Below, one piece after another: positions 34,295-43,581 of a stretch of 64,000 nt of DNA. The stretch is from Niastella soli. Lineage in GTDB: Bacteria; Bacteroidota; Bacteroidia; Chitinophagales; Chitinophagaceae. The notes beneath the pieces were generated by a model. That model was not told the DNA's origin and ran no database searches. It was given only the letters and a program-made list of their open reading frames with translations. The position numbers and the translations under genes were made by a program. Each line of letters begins with the position of its first letter. Position 1 is the first letter of the stretch. The DNA lies in assembly GCF_017742245.1 (NCBI RefSeq), contig NZ_JAGHKO010000011.1, positions 398,518-462,517 of the forward strand, given 5' to 3'.

Positions 34295-34897
34295 GTGATC
34301 TTGGATGTGGAAACTGAAAAGCCTAAAACCAAACTGTTGCTAACTGCTGTGATACAAGCCACCGACACTGAACTGCTTGATTTGCTTACCCTGGATAACA
34401 GAGATGCGTTCAATACCCTGTATGACCGCTATTGGGAGCTCTTATACAATGCAGCGTACAAGCGATTGAAAGATAAAGAACAATGCAAGGATATTATACA
34501 GGATGTGTTTATTGATCTGTGGTGCAGAAGGGGACAGGTGACTATCAGTAACATAAAAGCCTACCTGTTGACTGCCGTTCGCTTTCAGATCTATAAGCTG
34601 GTTGCCAAAGAAAAAGCAGGTCCCGCCTTTTTTGAATTGTATGAAACCATTGCCTCGTCTACATCCGGTGCAGAAGGAACATTGATTGAAAAAGAATTCC
34701 TGGACCATGTAAAAGCCTGGATCGATGAACTGCCCGAAAAAAAACGTACTATGTTTTTATTACATACGCAGTACGATAAATCTACTAAAGAGATCGCTAA
34801 CGAGTTGAGCCTTTCCCAGAAAACAGTCCAGAACCAATTGGGTTCCATCATTTACCGCTTACGTTTACATATTGCCCACTTCTTTATGATGTTATAA
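34295..34897 (+). CDS. ECF RNA polymerase sigma factor (sigma-70 family)
   Basis: A 200-residue sigma factor. Region 2 is LTLDNRDAFNTLYDRYWELLYNAAYKRLKDKEQCKDIIQDVFIDLWCRRG and region 4 is IDELPEKKRTMFLLHTQYDKSTKEIANELSLSQKTVQNQLGSIIYRLR. It matches the Bacteroidota FecI-like group that controls SusC/SusD operons and is held inactive by the FecR protein encoded next. No ATG lies near the start: GTG at 34295 is given, and GTG at 34349 (VIQATDTELL) is an equally reasonable choice. Confidence 0.92.
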   Translation: MILDVETEKPKTKLLLTAVIQATDTELLDLLTLDNRDAFNTLYDRYWELLYNAAYKRLKDKEQCKDIIQDVFIDLWCRRGQVTISNIKAYLLTAVRFQIYKLVAKEKAGPAFFELYETIASSTSGAEGTLIEKEFLDHVKAWIDELPEKKRTMFLLHTQYDKSTKEIANELSLSQKTVQNQLGSIIYRLRLHIAHFFMML

Positions 34898-34907
34898 CAT
34901 TGCTCAA

Positions 34908-34935
34908 GCCTCCCCTCCGTAGGTGCGGGGGAGGC
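34908..34935 (+). repeat. GCCTCCCC/GGGGAGGC hairpin repeat between sigma and fecR
   Basis: Bases 34908-34915 and 34928-34935 pair perfectly (8 bp). The sequence is of the CCCCTCCxxxGGGGAGG type that also recurs at 1532-1547 and near 1702-1717. A run of seven A, not T, follows, so it is more likely a dispersed repeat hairpin than a terminator. Confidence 0.6.
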
Positions 34936-35003
34936 CAAAAAAATCTTTCAGTCACGAGGGAGTTTTTGCCATTTCCGGTACTTATTATAAAAGTCACCGC
35001 ATA

Positions 35004-36272
35004 ATGGCTCAATCAAACGCCAGAAAAAAATTTATCCGGCTTATACAGAAATTTCTGGCAGGCAAAACCTCGCCCGAAGAAGAACAATTCATCGAAGCTT
35101 ATTATGAAAGTTTTGATACAGCCAGCGAGCAATCGCCATTGCAGTCAGACGATGAAAAGGAATTGTTAGCACAGGAAATGAAAACCGCCATCTGGCAGCA
35201 GATAGAAGAAAGAGAACGATCTCATCCTGTTATTCCTATCAATAAACACAGCTGGCGTCGTATTGCCGTGGCCGCTTCAATAGTGGTGCTGGCCTCTATC
35301 CCCGTATATTATTTTATTATTCATAAACCCGCACCCCAGGTAATTGCAAAGGTTCAACAGCAAACATCGGTGGTGCAGGATGCGTTGCCTGGCGGTAATA
35401 AAGCCACCCTCACATTGGCAGACGGAACAGTGATCGATCTTGACAAGGCTGCCAATGGCACAATTGCAAATGAAGGGGAAACAAAAGTCAAGAAACGATC
35501 AGACGGTCAGCTCGAATATAAAGAGATCCTGAGCGAAGTCGAAGGGGTTGCTCAAAACTCTGAGCGTAGTCGAAGGGCTGTTTATAATACATTAACAACC
35601 CCCGCCGGTGGTCAATATTATTTAGAGTTACCCGATGGCAGTAAGGTTTGGTTGAATGCTGCTTCTTCTATTAGGTATCCCACTGTATTTAACAGTAATG
35701 AGCGATTGGTGCAGCTGTCGGGTGAAGCCTATTTTGAAATAAAGAAAAACCACGATAAACCTTTCCGGGTACATTTTACTGCTCCTATAGCTGGCGGCGG
35801 AGCACGGGAGGGACTTATTGAAGTGCTGGGAACACACTTCAATGTGAATGCCTATGGCGATGAGGCTATGATCAAAACAACGTTGCTGGAAGGACAGATC
35901 AGGGAATGGGCCAACCCCAATGACGTGCATCGGCCGGAACGCTCCGTTGTACTTAAACCCGGCCAGCAGGCGCAAATAAAGAACACTGCAATTGGAAGTG
36001 ACCACATTCGGGTTATTAATGATGCGGACACAGAGGGTGCCATAGCCTGGAAAAATGGCATATTTTATTTTGATAACGTAGACATACAGGCGATCATGCG
36101 GCAACTGGCTCGCTGGTACAACGTGCAGGTGGTCTTCAAGGGCAAGGTCCCTACACGCCGCTTCGCCGGACAGGTTTCACGCAGTATGAATCTGTCACAG
36201 GTGCTGAAGATACTAGAGTTGAGTAAGGTGCATTTTTCTATTGAGGGAGAGGTGGTTACTGTGTTGCCTTAA
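35004..36272 (+). CDS. FecR-family anti-sigma factor with in-frame repeat insertion
   Basis: A 422-residue inner-membrane protein from MAQSNARKKFIRLI. An N-terminal cytoplasmic anti-sigma region is followed by one membrane helix (IAVAASIVVLASIPVYYFII), the FecR domain (YNTLTTPAGGQYYLELPDGSKVWLNAASSIRYP ... GEAYFEIKKNHDKPFRVHF) and a C-terminal secretin/TonB-like domain (NVDIQAIMRQLARWYNVQVVFKG). It senses SusC/TonB-side signals and controls the sigma factor upstream. Two copies of an 18-base dispersed repeat (35529-35577) are inserted in frame between YKE and YNTLTTP, encoding SEVEG and SERSRR. The frame upstream of 35004 is non-coding in appearance. Confidence 0.92.
   Translation: MAQSNARKKFIRLIQKFLAGKTSPEEEQFIEAYYESFDTASEQSPLQSDDEKELLAQEMKTAIWQQIEERERSHPVIPINKHSWRRIAVAASIVVLASIPVYYFIIHKPAPQVIAKVQQQTSVVQDALPGGNKATLTLADGTVIDLDKAANGTIANEGETKVKKRSDGQLEYKEILSEVEGVAQNSERSRRAVYNTLTTPAGGQYYLELPDGSKVWLNAASSIRYPTVFNSNERLVQLSGEAYFEIKKNHDKPFRVHFTAPIAGGGAREGLIEVLGTHFNVNAYGDEAMIKTTLLEGQIREWANPNDVHRPERSVVLKPGQQAQIKNTAIGSDHIRVINDADTEGAIAWKNGIFYFDNVDIQAIMRQLARWYNVQVVFKGKVPTRRFAGQVSRSMNLSQVLKILELSKVHFSIEGEVVTVLP
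35529..35577 (+). repeat. CTGAGCG(A/T)AGTCGAAGGG repeat pair inside fecR
   Basis: CTGAGCGAAGTCGAAGGG (35529-35546) and CTGAGCGTAGTCGAAGGG (35560-35577) are 18-base direct copies, one mismatch, 13 bases apart. This is a dispersed Bacteroidota intergenic word; related forms occur at 36341-36359 and 56311-56328. Here it lies in frame inside a coding gene without breaking it. Confidence 0.85.
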
Positions 36273-36578
36273 GGGCAAAAGGCAGAAGGCAGAGGGCAGA
36301 GGGCAAACGGCAATAGGCAATGGCCTCGTCGCGGCCAGGTCCTTCGCTGCGCTCAGGGCCTGCAATTTTTCAAAGAAGCAACACCATAAACTGAAACATA
36401 TGGATCCTTGAAAAACCACCCTTGCTGTTTACCCAATAAAAAGCCGGAAACATTGGCGTGTTCCCGGCCGAAGATTGGGGTCAACAGGTAACAATTATTT
36501 CGTAACTGCTAAACATTAACCAAAGGAAAGCGCTTCCGATTTGAGAGCAGGAGCTCTTTCCGCAATCAACGCAAAACT
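36273..36578. other. fecR-susC intergenic region: repeats, hairpin and operator candidate
   Basis: GGCAGAAGGCAGAGGG words start right after the fecR stop and end in a TCGCGG centre and a CCTTCGCTGCGCTCAGGG repeat (to 36359). A hairpin with arms GCCGG.AACA / TGTT.CCGGC (36443-36468) reads, on the minus strand, as a terminator followed by TTTTTATT. At 36525-36538, GGAAAGCGCTTCCG matches the LacI-type operator pattern at eight of ten fixed positions. Together these may control susC transcription, possibly with an antisense RNA. Confidence 0.5.
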
Positions 36579-39500
36579 ATGTCTTTGAAGGTTTATTGCC
36601 AAGCACCTTCTCCCCAACGGGAGCGGAGGGTGAAACAATTACTATTTAAAACCGCGTGCTGTATGAAATTTAGCGCTGTTTTTTTACTGGTTGCCTGCCT
36701 GCAGGTACATGCTGTTGGGTTCTCCCAGAAACTAAGTTTGTCGCGCCGTGAGATGTCGCTGGAACAGGTGTTCAAAGAGATCAAAAAACAAACCGGCTAC
36801 TTGTTTTTCTATGACCTGGAATGGTTGCAAAAAGCAAAACCCGTAACGATCGATGTGAAAGATGCACCATTGAAAGAGGTGCTCGACCAGTGTCTTGCTG
36901 GTCAACCTTTAACTTATAGCATAGTAGATAAAACTATTGTGCTGAGTTTAAAAGAAGAATCCAAACGGCCAATAGTGAAAGCTGTTGTGATGGGCGAATT
37001 GCATGGTCATGTATACAATGGCATGACCAAAGAGCCAATAGAAGGCGTTACAGTAACAGTACGCGGTCAGTCACGCGGCGGCCGCACCAATGCCAAAGGT
37101 GAATTTACCCTCAGGAATATGGAACCCGGGATGGTGCTGGTGTTTTCATACGTTGGTTTTATAACGTATGAAGTGAAAGTGGTGGATGTAGACAAAGAAA
37201 TGAATGTAACCCTGCAAATAGATTCAAAAGGCCTGGAGAACGTAGTGGTGATCGGCTATGGTACGGTAAAAAAGAAAGACCTTACCGGCTCCGTGTCTCA
37301 GGTAAGTATGGAAGATCTTACAAAAGCGCCGGTCCGTTCATTTGAAGAAGCGCTGGCTGGCAGAATGCCGGGTGTTGTTGTTTCTTCTACTGAAGGACAA
37401 CCTGGGGCTGCCACCAATATCATTATCCGCGGAAATAATTCTATTACGCAGGATAATTCTCCCTTGTATGTGATCGACGGATTTCCTATTGAGAACCCCG
37501 ACAACAACATCCTCAATCCAAATGATATTGAATCGATCGATGTACTGAAAGACGCCTCCGCTACCGCGATCTATGGCGCCAGAGGCGCTAATGGCGTTAT
37601 TATTATCACTACTAAAAAAGGGAAAGATGGTCCGCCTGTAGTGCGGTACAGTGGCTACTATGGAATACAGCAAAATCTTAAGACCATTCCCCTGATGAGC
37701 CCGTATGAATTTGTAAAGCTGCAACAGGAGATCGGATTCTCTGACGTTAACGCTACTTATCTGGCCAATGGAGTAACCCCCGAGGATTACAAAGATGTGG
37801 AAGCGGTTGACTGGCAAAAGAAACTGTATCGTGATGCATATATGATGGACCATAGCGTATCGGTGACCGGCGGTTCGGCTAAAACAAGGTACGGTGCATC
37901 CGGAGAAGTGTTTGATCAGGATGGGATCGTAGCAGGGTCCAACTTCAAACGCTATCAGGGTAAAGTAAGTATCGATCAAACATTCGATAAAGCCAAAGTA
38001 GGGGCGTATATCCTGTTTACCAATACCAAACGTACCGGGATGATCCCTTCAAGTCTGTCAGGTTCTTCCATGAACAACCTGTTGTACAGCGCCTGGGGGT
38101 ATCGGCCTGCATCGCCACTTAACCCTTCGAAAGTAATAAATACCGATTATGAGCAGGAGTTAATGGATGATATGGTAAGCGAAGGCACTGATTACCGCAT
38201 GAACCCTGTTGTTATTGCTGAGAATGAATACCGGTTAAAGAACATCAATAATTTTATTGCCAATGCCTATGCCGAGTATTCCATTTTTAAAAATCTGAAA
38301 CTTAAGGTAACGGGTGGTATTAACAGGAACATGCAGCGAAGCGATGCATTCAATAACCGGTATACCCGTACGGGTCACCCCGGCACTATTTATGGAATAA
38401 ATGGTTCTGTCAGTTATTTTGAGACTACCAACTGGCTGAATGAAAATACCCTCAGTTTTGATAAGCGCTTTAATGCCAATCACAAAATAAATGCAGTGGT
38501 AGGGGTAACGCTGCAGGGCAACCGGTATGAATTTAACGGGATGGCCGCCAATCTGCTGCCCTATGAATCATTGGGCTTGTCGGGGTTGGGTTACGGCGCC
38601 ATTCAGCCTGTGTATCCCGAATTGTCGGAATGGTCGCTGGTGTCGGGTTTGTCGCGTATAAACTATGCATTCAAAGACCGCTATCTGTTCACTGCTTCTT
38701 TCCGGGCAGATGGTAGTTCCAAATTCAGACCTGACCATCAGTGGAGCTTCTTCCCCTCGGGTGCAGTTGCCTGGAAGCTGATCAATGAGCCTTTCATGAA
38801 AGACATTTCCTTTCTGTCTGATGCCAAGATCAGGGCCAGCTGGGGTATCACCGGAAACAACCGGGTAAGCGAATATGCTACGTATGCAAAAGTTGATTTT
38901 CCCGCCGCCGCCTATTATACTTTTAACAACAATCTGCAACAGGGAGCAGTGCTGGCCAATATGGCGAACGAAGACCTGAAATGGGAAAACACTGCCCAGA
39001 CAGATGTAGGAGTGGATGTTGGCCTGTTGAATCAACGGCTATCCATTACACTTGATTATTATAAGAAAACAACCAACAACCTGTTGTTGAATGCGGCGCT
39101 GCCACCCACAACCGGTTATCCCACTGCTTTTAAAAATGTAGGCAAAACCAGCAATGAAGGTTTTGAGATAGGCATTGCCTCGAATAATATCACGAACCAG
39201 GATTTTTCCTGGAACACTACCTTCAATATTTCTTTCAATAGAAGTAAAGTGCTGGCGCTGGCGCAAAATCAGGAGAGTATGACCTCTGTGATCAACTGGG
39301 ACCAATGGTATGCTACCGTTCCCTTGTATATAGCGAAGCTGGGTCAGCCATTGGGACAGATATATGGTTATATCAGCGATGGCGTATACCAGTATGATGA
39401 TTTTGACAAGCTGGCCAATGGGAATTACATTTTAAAGGACAATGTTCCTGCTAATGGGAATACCCGCGCCGCCATACAACCCGGCGATGCAAAATACCGT

Positions 39501-40052
39501 GATCTGAATAATGATAAAGTGCTGAACGAAAACGACCGTACGGTGATCGGTCAGGGTTTGCCCCGTCATATTGGTGGGCTTAGCAATAATTTCAAATATC
39601 GTGGGTTCGATCTGAACATCTTCTTCCAGTGGTCATATGGTAATGATATTATCAATGCCAACCGGTTGAATTTTGAAACAGGTAATAAAGCCTATTTAAA
39701 TCAGTTCCAAAGCTTCCAGGCCCGCTGGACGCCGGAAAATACCAATACTACCATGCCGCGTGCGGGTGGACAGTATGGTTATGTATATTCAACCCGCATC
39801 ATTGAGGATGGTTCTTACCTAAGGTTCAAAACCGCAGCATTGGGTTATACGTTATCGTCGAAATTATTGCGAAATGCAAAGATCAAAAGCTGCCGCTTTT
39901 ATGTCTCGGCGCAAAACCTGTATACCTGGACACATTACACCGGTTCAGACCCCGAAGTGTCGATCGGTTATTCAGCCCTTACACCCGGGTTTGATTATTC
40001 TTCTTATCCAAGGGCCAGAACGGTTACACTGGGTGTGAACCTGGGACTGTAA
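36579..40052 (+). CDS. SusC/RagA-type TonB-dependent outer-membrane transporter
   Basis: A 1157-residue outer-membrane protein. After an extended N-terminus and signal (MKFSAVFLLVACLQVHAVGFSQ, second start possible at 36663) come a secretin/TonB short N-terminal domain (LSLSRREMSLEQVFKEIKKQTGYLF), which signals to FecR, then a carboxypeptidase-D-like domain (GHVYNGMTKEPIEGVTVTVRG), the plug (VVVIGYGTVKKKDLTGSVSQV ... IIIRG) and the beta barrel. It forms, with SusD, a glycan importer driven by TonB. The N-terminal signalling domain fits the adjacent sigma/anti-sigma pair. Confidence 0.95.
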   Translation: MSLKVYCQAPSPQRERRVKQLLFKTACCMKFSAVFLLVACLQVHAVGFSQKLSLSRREMSLEQVFKEIKKQTGYLFFYDLEWLQKAKPVTIDVKDAPLKEVLDQCLAGQPLTYSIVDKTIVLSLKEESKRPIVKAVVMGELHGHVYNGMTKEPIEGVTVTVRGQSRGGRTNAKGEFTLRNMEPGMVLVFSYVGFITYEVKVVDVDKEMNVTLQIDSKGLENVVVIGYGTVKKKDLTGSVSQVSMEDLTKAPVRSFEEALAGRMPGVVVSSTEGQPGAATNIIIRGNNSITQDNSPLYVIDGFPIENPDNNILNPNDIESIDVLKDASATAIYGARGANGVIIITTKKGKDGPPVVRYSGYYGIQQNLKTIPLMSPYEFVKLQQEIGFSDVNATYLANGVTPEDYKDVEAVDWQKKLYRDAYMMDHSVSVTGGSAKTRYGASGEVFDQDGIVAGSNFKRYQGKVSIDQTFDKAKVGAYILFTNTKRTGMIPSSLSGSSMNNLLYSAWGYRPASPLNPSKVINTDYEQELMDDMVSEGTDYRMNPVVIAENEYRLKNINNFIANAYAEYSIFKNLKLKVTGGINRNMQRSDAFNNRYTRTGHPGTIYGINGSVSYFETTNWLNENTLSFDKRFNANHKINAVVGVTLQGNRYEFNGMAANLLPYESLGLSGLGYGAIQPVYPELSEWSLVSGLSRINYAFKDRYLFTASFRADGSSKFRPDHQWSFFPSGAVAWKLINEPFMKDISFLSDAKIRASWGITGNNRVSEYATYAKVDFPAAAYYTFNNNLQQGAVLANMANEDLKWENTAQTDVGVDVGLLNQRLSITLDYYKKTTNNLLLNAALPPTTGYPTAFKNVGKTSNEGFEIGIASNNITNQDFSWNTTFNISFNRSKVLALAQNQESMTSVINWDQWYATVPLYIAKLGQPLGQIYGYISDGVYQYDDFDKLANGNYILKDNVPANGNTRAAIQPGDAKYRDLNNDKVLNENDRTVIGQGLPRHIGGLSNNFKYRGFDLNIFFQWSYGNDIINANRLNFETGNKAYLNQFQSFQARWTPENTNTTMPRAGGQYGYVYSTRIIEDGSYLRFKTAALGYTLSSKLLRNAKIKSCRFYVSAQNLYTWTHYTGSDPEVSIGYSALTPGFDYSSYPRARTVTLGVNLGL

Positions 40053-40105
40053 TTAAATAGTCATTTCAAAGCAAACCAATTGTTCAGATCATTAACGACA
40101 ATCAT

Positions 40106-41656
40106 ATGAAACGAAGAATTTTTTTACTGGGTCTGCTGGCAGTTATGATAGTAGTAGCAGGCAGTTGCAAAAAATTCCTGGAGAAGAAGCCGCATTTTCT
40201 GGAACCGAATAATTATTATTCCAATGAGGCAGAAGTAAAATCTGCGCTGGCTGGTATATATGATATAATATCTAATGAAAGCATGTGGGGTGGACAGATC
40301 CCAATCCGGCACAACGCTACCACAGATGAATCGTTTTTTTCGTATACCACTTTCACCTCCGGGCCGTTCCGCTATAATTATGATGCTTCAGATACCTATG
40401 TTGGTAGCCTCTGGCGCAACCTGTATACCGGTATTGAAAGGGCCAATTCACTGCTGGCCAATATGGACCAGGCCGAAATGAAAGAAGATGCAAAAAGAGT
40501 AACACGTGGTGAAGCCCTGTTCCTGCGGGCATTCTTTTATTTTACGCTGGTGCAGTATTATGGCGATGTGCCGTTAAAGCTGGACCCTTCTTATTCTGTA
40601 GATGTGGTAGACATTGCCCGTACGCCAACCAAAGAAGTGTATGCACAGATCGTGGCCGATATGAAGGAAGCTGAGTCCCTTGTAAAAACAGCTGCGCAGA
40701 TCGGTAATTCCGGTGAAATATCCAAATCAACGATCAGAGGTATTTTGGCACGGGTATTTCTTACCATGGCCGGAGCCCCCCTGCATGATACAGAGAAATT
40801 CAAGGATGCACGCGAATGGGCATTAAAAGTGAAAGAATCAGGTGAACATGCGTTGAACGCAGAATACAAACAGATCTTCATCAATGAGGTGCAGGATATA
40901 GAAGATTATAAAGAGTGCATCTGGGAGGCGGAATGTTATGGTACTAATAAAGACCCTTATCGCGAAGGCGGCCGTATCGGCAATGAGAACGGGGTGTATT
41001 GCAGAGCGGACGCAGATATATTAGACTCTGTTGGGTATGCATATGGATTTAACAGCACCACCCAGAAACTGTATTATTTATATGCCCCCAATGATGTACG
41101 CCGCGACTGGGCCATTTCAACCTACAGCATGAATACACTTGGAGTTAAAACCAATTTGGCTGCCTCAAATATTTATGGCCGTAATACGAACAAGTGGCGT
41201 CGGGAGTATGAATTGATCTTCCCCAAGAATAAAAACTATACTTCAACCAATTTTCCCATCCTGCGGTATGCCGACGTGTTATTGATGCTGGCCGAAGCAG
41301 AGAACGAAGTTACGGGTGCTACGCCGCTGGCGCATGAAGCCCTTAACCTGGTACGCAAAAGGGCAGGTTTGGCAGATACCACTATTGCCTCGCAAGATGG
41401 TTTTCGCGATGAGATCCGCGATGAGCGGGCCCGTGAATTATGCTTTGAGGGACTGCGCAAACCCGATCTGATCCGTTGGGGCATATTTGTAGAGACGATG
41501 CAGGTGGTGGCGGATGAGTTTAAAGCAAAAGGCGGTACTACTTATGCCTATGCTGCCGTAAATGCGGCCAATGTTTCTCAACGGCATTTGTTATACCCTA
41601 TTCCTTTAAGTGAAATGTCATTGAATAAAAAAATGGTGCAGAATCCTTATTGGTAA
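40106..41656 (+). CDS. SusD/RagB-type surface glycan-binding lipoprotein
   Basis: A 516-residue lipoprotein: signal MKRRIFLLGLLAVMIVVAGSC with the lipidated Cys at 21, then the SusD-like N-terminal domain (FLEKKPHFLEPNNYYSNEAEVKSALAGIYDII) and the RagB/SusD C-terminal part ending RHLLYPIPLSEMSLNKKMVQNPYW. It sits as a lid on SusC and delivers oligosaccharides to it. The 53-bp gap to susC supports one operon. Confidence 0.95.
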   Translation: MKRRIFLLGLLAVMIVVAGSCKKFLEKKPHFLEPNNYYSNEAEVKSALAGIYDIISNESMWGGQIPIRHNATTDESFFSYTTFTSGPFRYNYDASDTYVGSLWRNLYTGIERANSLLANMDQAEMKEDAKRVTRGEALFLRAFFYFTLVQYYGDVPLKLDPSYSVDVVDIARTPTKEVYAQIVADMKEAESLVKTAAQIGNSGEISKSTIRGILARVFLTMAGAPLHDTEKFKDAREWALKVKESGEHALNAEYKQIFINEVQDIEDYKECIWEAECYGTNKDPYREGGRIGNENGVYCRADADILDSVGYAYGFNSTTQKLYYLYAPNDVRRDWAISTYSMNTLGVKTNLAASNIYGRNTNKWRREYELIFPKNKNYTSTNFPILRYADVLLMLAEAENEVTGATPLAHEALNLVRKRAGLADTTIASQDGFRDEIRDERARELCFEGLRKPDLIRWGIFVETMQVVADEFKAKGGTTYAYAAVNAANVSQRHLLYPIPLSEMSLNKKMVQNPYW

Positions 41657-41663
41657 TCTTGTG

Positions 41664-41757
41664 AGTTGTGAGTTGTCAGTTGTGAGTAAGCTCGCCGCGG
41701 TTCAAGATCTCTTATTAATCTCAATTATCGCGAGGCATTCACCATTCACCATTCAAT
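41664..41757 (+). repeat. Repeat between susD and the DUF5017 gene (GTGAGTT words)
   Basis: GTGAGTTGTGAGTTGTCAG words start 7 bp after the susD stop. A TCGCGA centre is at 41728-41733, followed by ATTCACCATTCACC words of reversed type shortly before the next start. The two halves pair only partly. Confidence 0.65.
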
Positions 41758-41782
41758 ATTAAGCAGTCTCTAAAATATTAAC

Positions 41783-42673
41783 ATGCAAAAATATTTCATC
41801 ATAGCAGTGCTCATCGTGTTTGGTGCAGCCTGTAATAAGAAAACGGTGGAGGCAACGGGCTTTACGGTAACCACCGATAAAGACAGCTATGTCCTTGCCG
41901 ACACGATACGATTTTCATTTACCGGGAATCCTTATTATCTGACCTTTTATTCGGGCGAACCTTATCATAAGTATGAATACATTGACCGGGTAACAGCGCC
42001 GGGCGTTCCGCAATTGCAGTTCACTACTGCAATAACTACCGGAACACCAAAGAACACCTTGCAATTATTGGTGTCTACCGATTTTTCGGGAGTGTACGAT
42101 TCAGCAAATATTTACCAGGCCACCTGGACGGATATTACTATTACCAGCAAGGTAAAGCTGGCTACCAGCACTACTACCGTTGCCTCTGGCGTTATCGATC
42201 TGTCGCAATTTGTTACCGATGATCATCCGGTATATGTTGCGTTTAAATTTACCGGAGCGGCTAACAAAGCCCAGGGACAATGGACCGTTAAATCTGTGGC
42301 GCTGGCCAATGTGCTGGCAGACAGTACCAGCCATTCGTTGTTAGGAATAGCCGAGTCTACAGCCGGTTTTAAGGCTGTACCCATGAAAGCACCCGGAGTG
42401 GCCTGGACGATCTCTACTTCCCAATTGCAGATAAAAGGTGGCACTACCACCAGCAGTCCGGAAGCTGAAGGCTGGGTTATTTCAAAGCCCTTGAACTTAC
42501 GCAAAGTGTTACCTGATACCGGTACGCCTTTGAAGAACATGACCACGACATTGTCGTCGTTTTTATATACCTATGATGTGCCGGGCACTTACAATGCAAC
42601 ATTTGTTGCTGCCAACATTAACCGGTACGATGAAAAAGGCGATATAAAGGAAGTTTCGATAACCGTTCAATAA
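41783..42673 (+). CDS. DUF5017-type surface lipoprotein of the utilisation locus
   Basis: A 296-residue lipoprotein (signal MQKYFIIAVLIVFGAAC, Cys 17). The pattern FTVTTDKDSYVLADTIRFSFTGNPYYLTFYSGEPYHKYEY and a repetitive beta structure are typical of DUF5017 proteins found after SusD genes, which are thought to be extra surface glycan-binding proteins. The glycan is not known. It is the last gene of the locus, with a hairpin terminator following. Confidence 0.8.
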   Translation: MQKYFIIAVLIVFGAACNKKTVEATGFTVTTDKDSYVLADTIRFSFTGNPYYLTFYSGEPYHKYEYIDRVTAPGVPQLQFTTAITTGTPKNTLQLLVSTDFSGVYDSANIYQATWTDITITSKVKLATSTTTVASGVIDLSQFVTDDHPVYVAFKFTGAANKAQGQWTVKSVALANVLADSTSHSLLGIAESTAGFKAVPMKAPGVAWTISTSQLQIKGGTTTSSPEAEGWVISKPLNLRKVLPDTGTPLKNMTTTLSSFLYTYDVPGTYNATFVAANINRYDEKGDIKEVSITVQ

Positions 42674-42775
42674 TGTAGTGCGATCCCTGCACATCTTCCG
42701 TACTTTCTATGCGTTTATCAAGAACTTTTTCGAGGCAGTTGGCCTGGGAAAAGTTCTTGTTTTTGCACTACATTT
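42671..42775 (+). terminator. Terminator with nested inverted repeats after DUF5017 gene
   Basis: CAAGAACTTTT (42719-42729) pairs with AAAAGTTCTTG (42749-42759), followed by TTTTTG on the plus strand. An outer pair AATGTAGTGC (42671-42680) / GCACTACATT (42766-42775) encloses it. It closes transcription of the utilisation locus before the convergent metallopeptidase gene. Confidence 0.75.
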
Positions 42776-42781
42776 AGGATA

Positions 42782-43417
42782 CTACAATTTGCCTTTGCAC
42801 AGGGAACAATAAGTATCGCCGCTCTGATCAACCGTCTGGATCCGTTCATTGGCGTCATTCATAATGCATTTGGGGGTGGGGCAGTGCGGCAGACCCTGAT
42901 TATGCCCTAACTCATGAATAACTATGGTGCGAAGCCGGTGTTTGAAACATGGGATATTGCTTGTTTGCAGGCGATGATCACTGATCACCGATGAGCGACC
43001 GGGTTGGTAGCCCAGGCCAAAGATGCCCCATACTGCATAGCTGGCCGCAGGTCCTTTAATGTGCCCATTCTCTTTTACAGTAGTGAAAATGTCTTTATGA
43101 GTAAGACCTACTATTTTCGTGATGGAGTCAGGCGCATTATCCGCCAGCCATTTGATGAGGGTATCTGCCGAGTAACGTTCACCCTTCGATCTATTGATAA
43201 AAGAGACCGGCATGTCTTTTCCTTTTAAAATAACTACCGGGACCTTGAAGAATGCGTGTAACTCCTTTTGTATAAATTGCAATTGACCAGGGGCGTACTG
43301 TCCGATGGGTTGCAGTCCAATGATGTGGTGCTGGTTAGGTTTTATGGGGCTGGTACAATGGGTGATAAGGAAAGCGAAGAGTATCGGGATAACCAGACGG
43401 ATGAGGTTATATTGCAT
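42782..43417 (-). CDS. Archaemetzincin-like metallopeptidase lipoprotein (M54)
   Basis: A 211-residue protein from MQYNLIRLVIPILFAFLITHC, a lipoprotein-type signal. The zinc motif HELGHNQGLPHC (HExxHxxGxxH type) followed by C-IM and two CxxC-type cysteines (CSLCKG) near the end is the archaemetzincin pattern, a putative aminopeptidase. Attached to the envelope it might trim peptides, but the substrate is unknown. The frame upstream of 43417 has an extra 11 residues that look non-signal. It is convergent with the DUF5017 gene. Confidence 0.8.
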   Translation of the reverse strand: MQYNLIRLVIPILFAFLITHCTSPIKPNQHHIIGLQPIGQYAPGQLQFIQKELHAFFKVPVVILKGKDMPVSFINRSKGERYSADTLIKWLADNAPDSITKIVGLTHKDIFTTVKENGHIKGPAASYAVWGIFGLGYQPGRSSVISDHRLQTSNIPCFKHRLRTIVIHELGHNQGLPHCPTPKCIMNDANERIQTVDQSGDTYCSLCKGKL

Positions 43418-43581
43418 TGGTTGGAGAATGGTTTTTGAGGTTTGACTCAAATGTAATTCAACAATTATTAATTAATTGAAAAATCTAATGTTGGCTACTC
43501 TTGTAAGCGAGGCTTTATACTACCTTGTCGGGGTTTTAATATTATAACTTACGAAGCCAATAACTAAAAACACCTTATACA

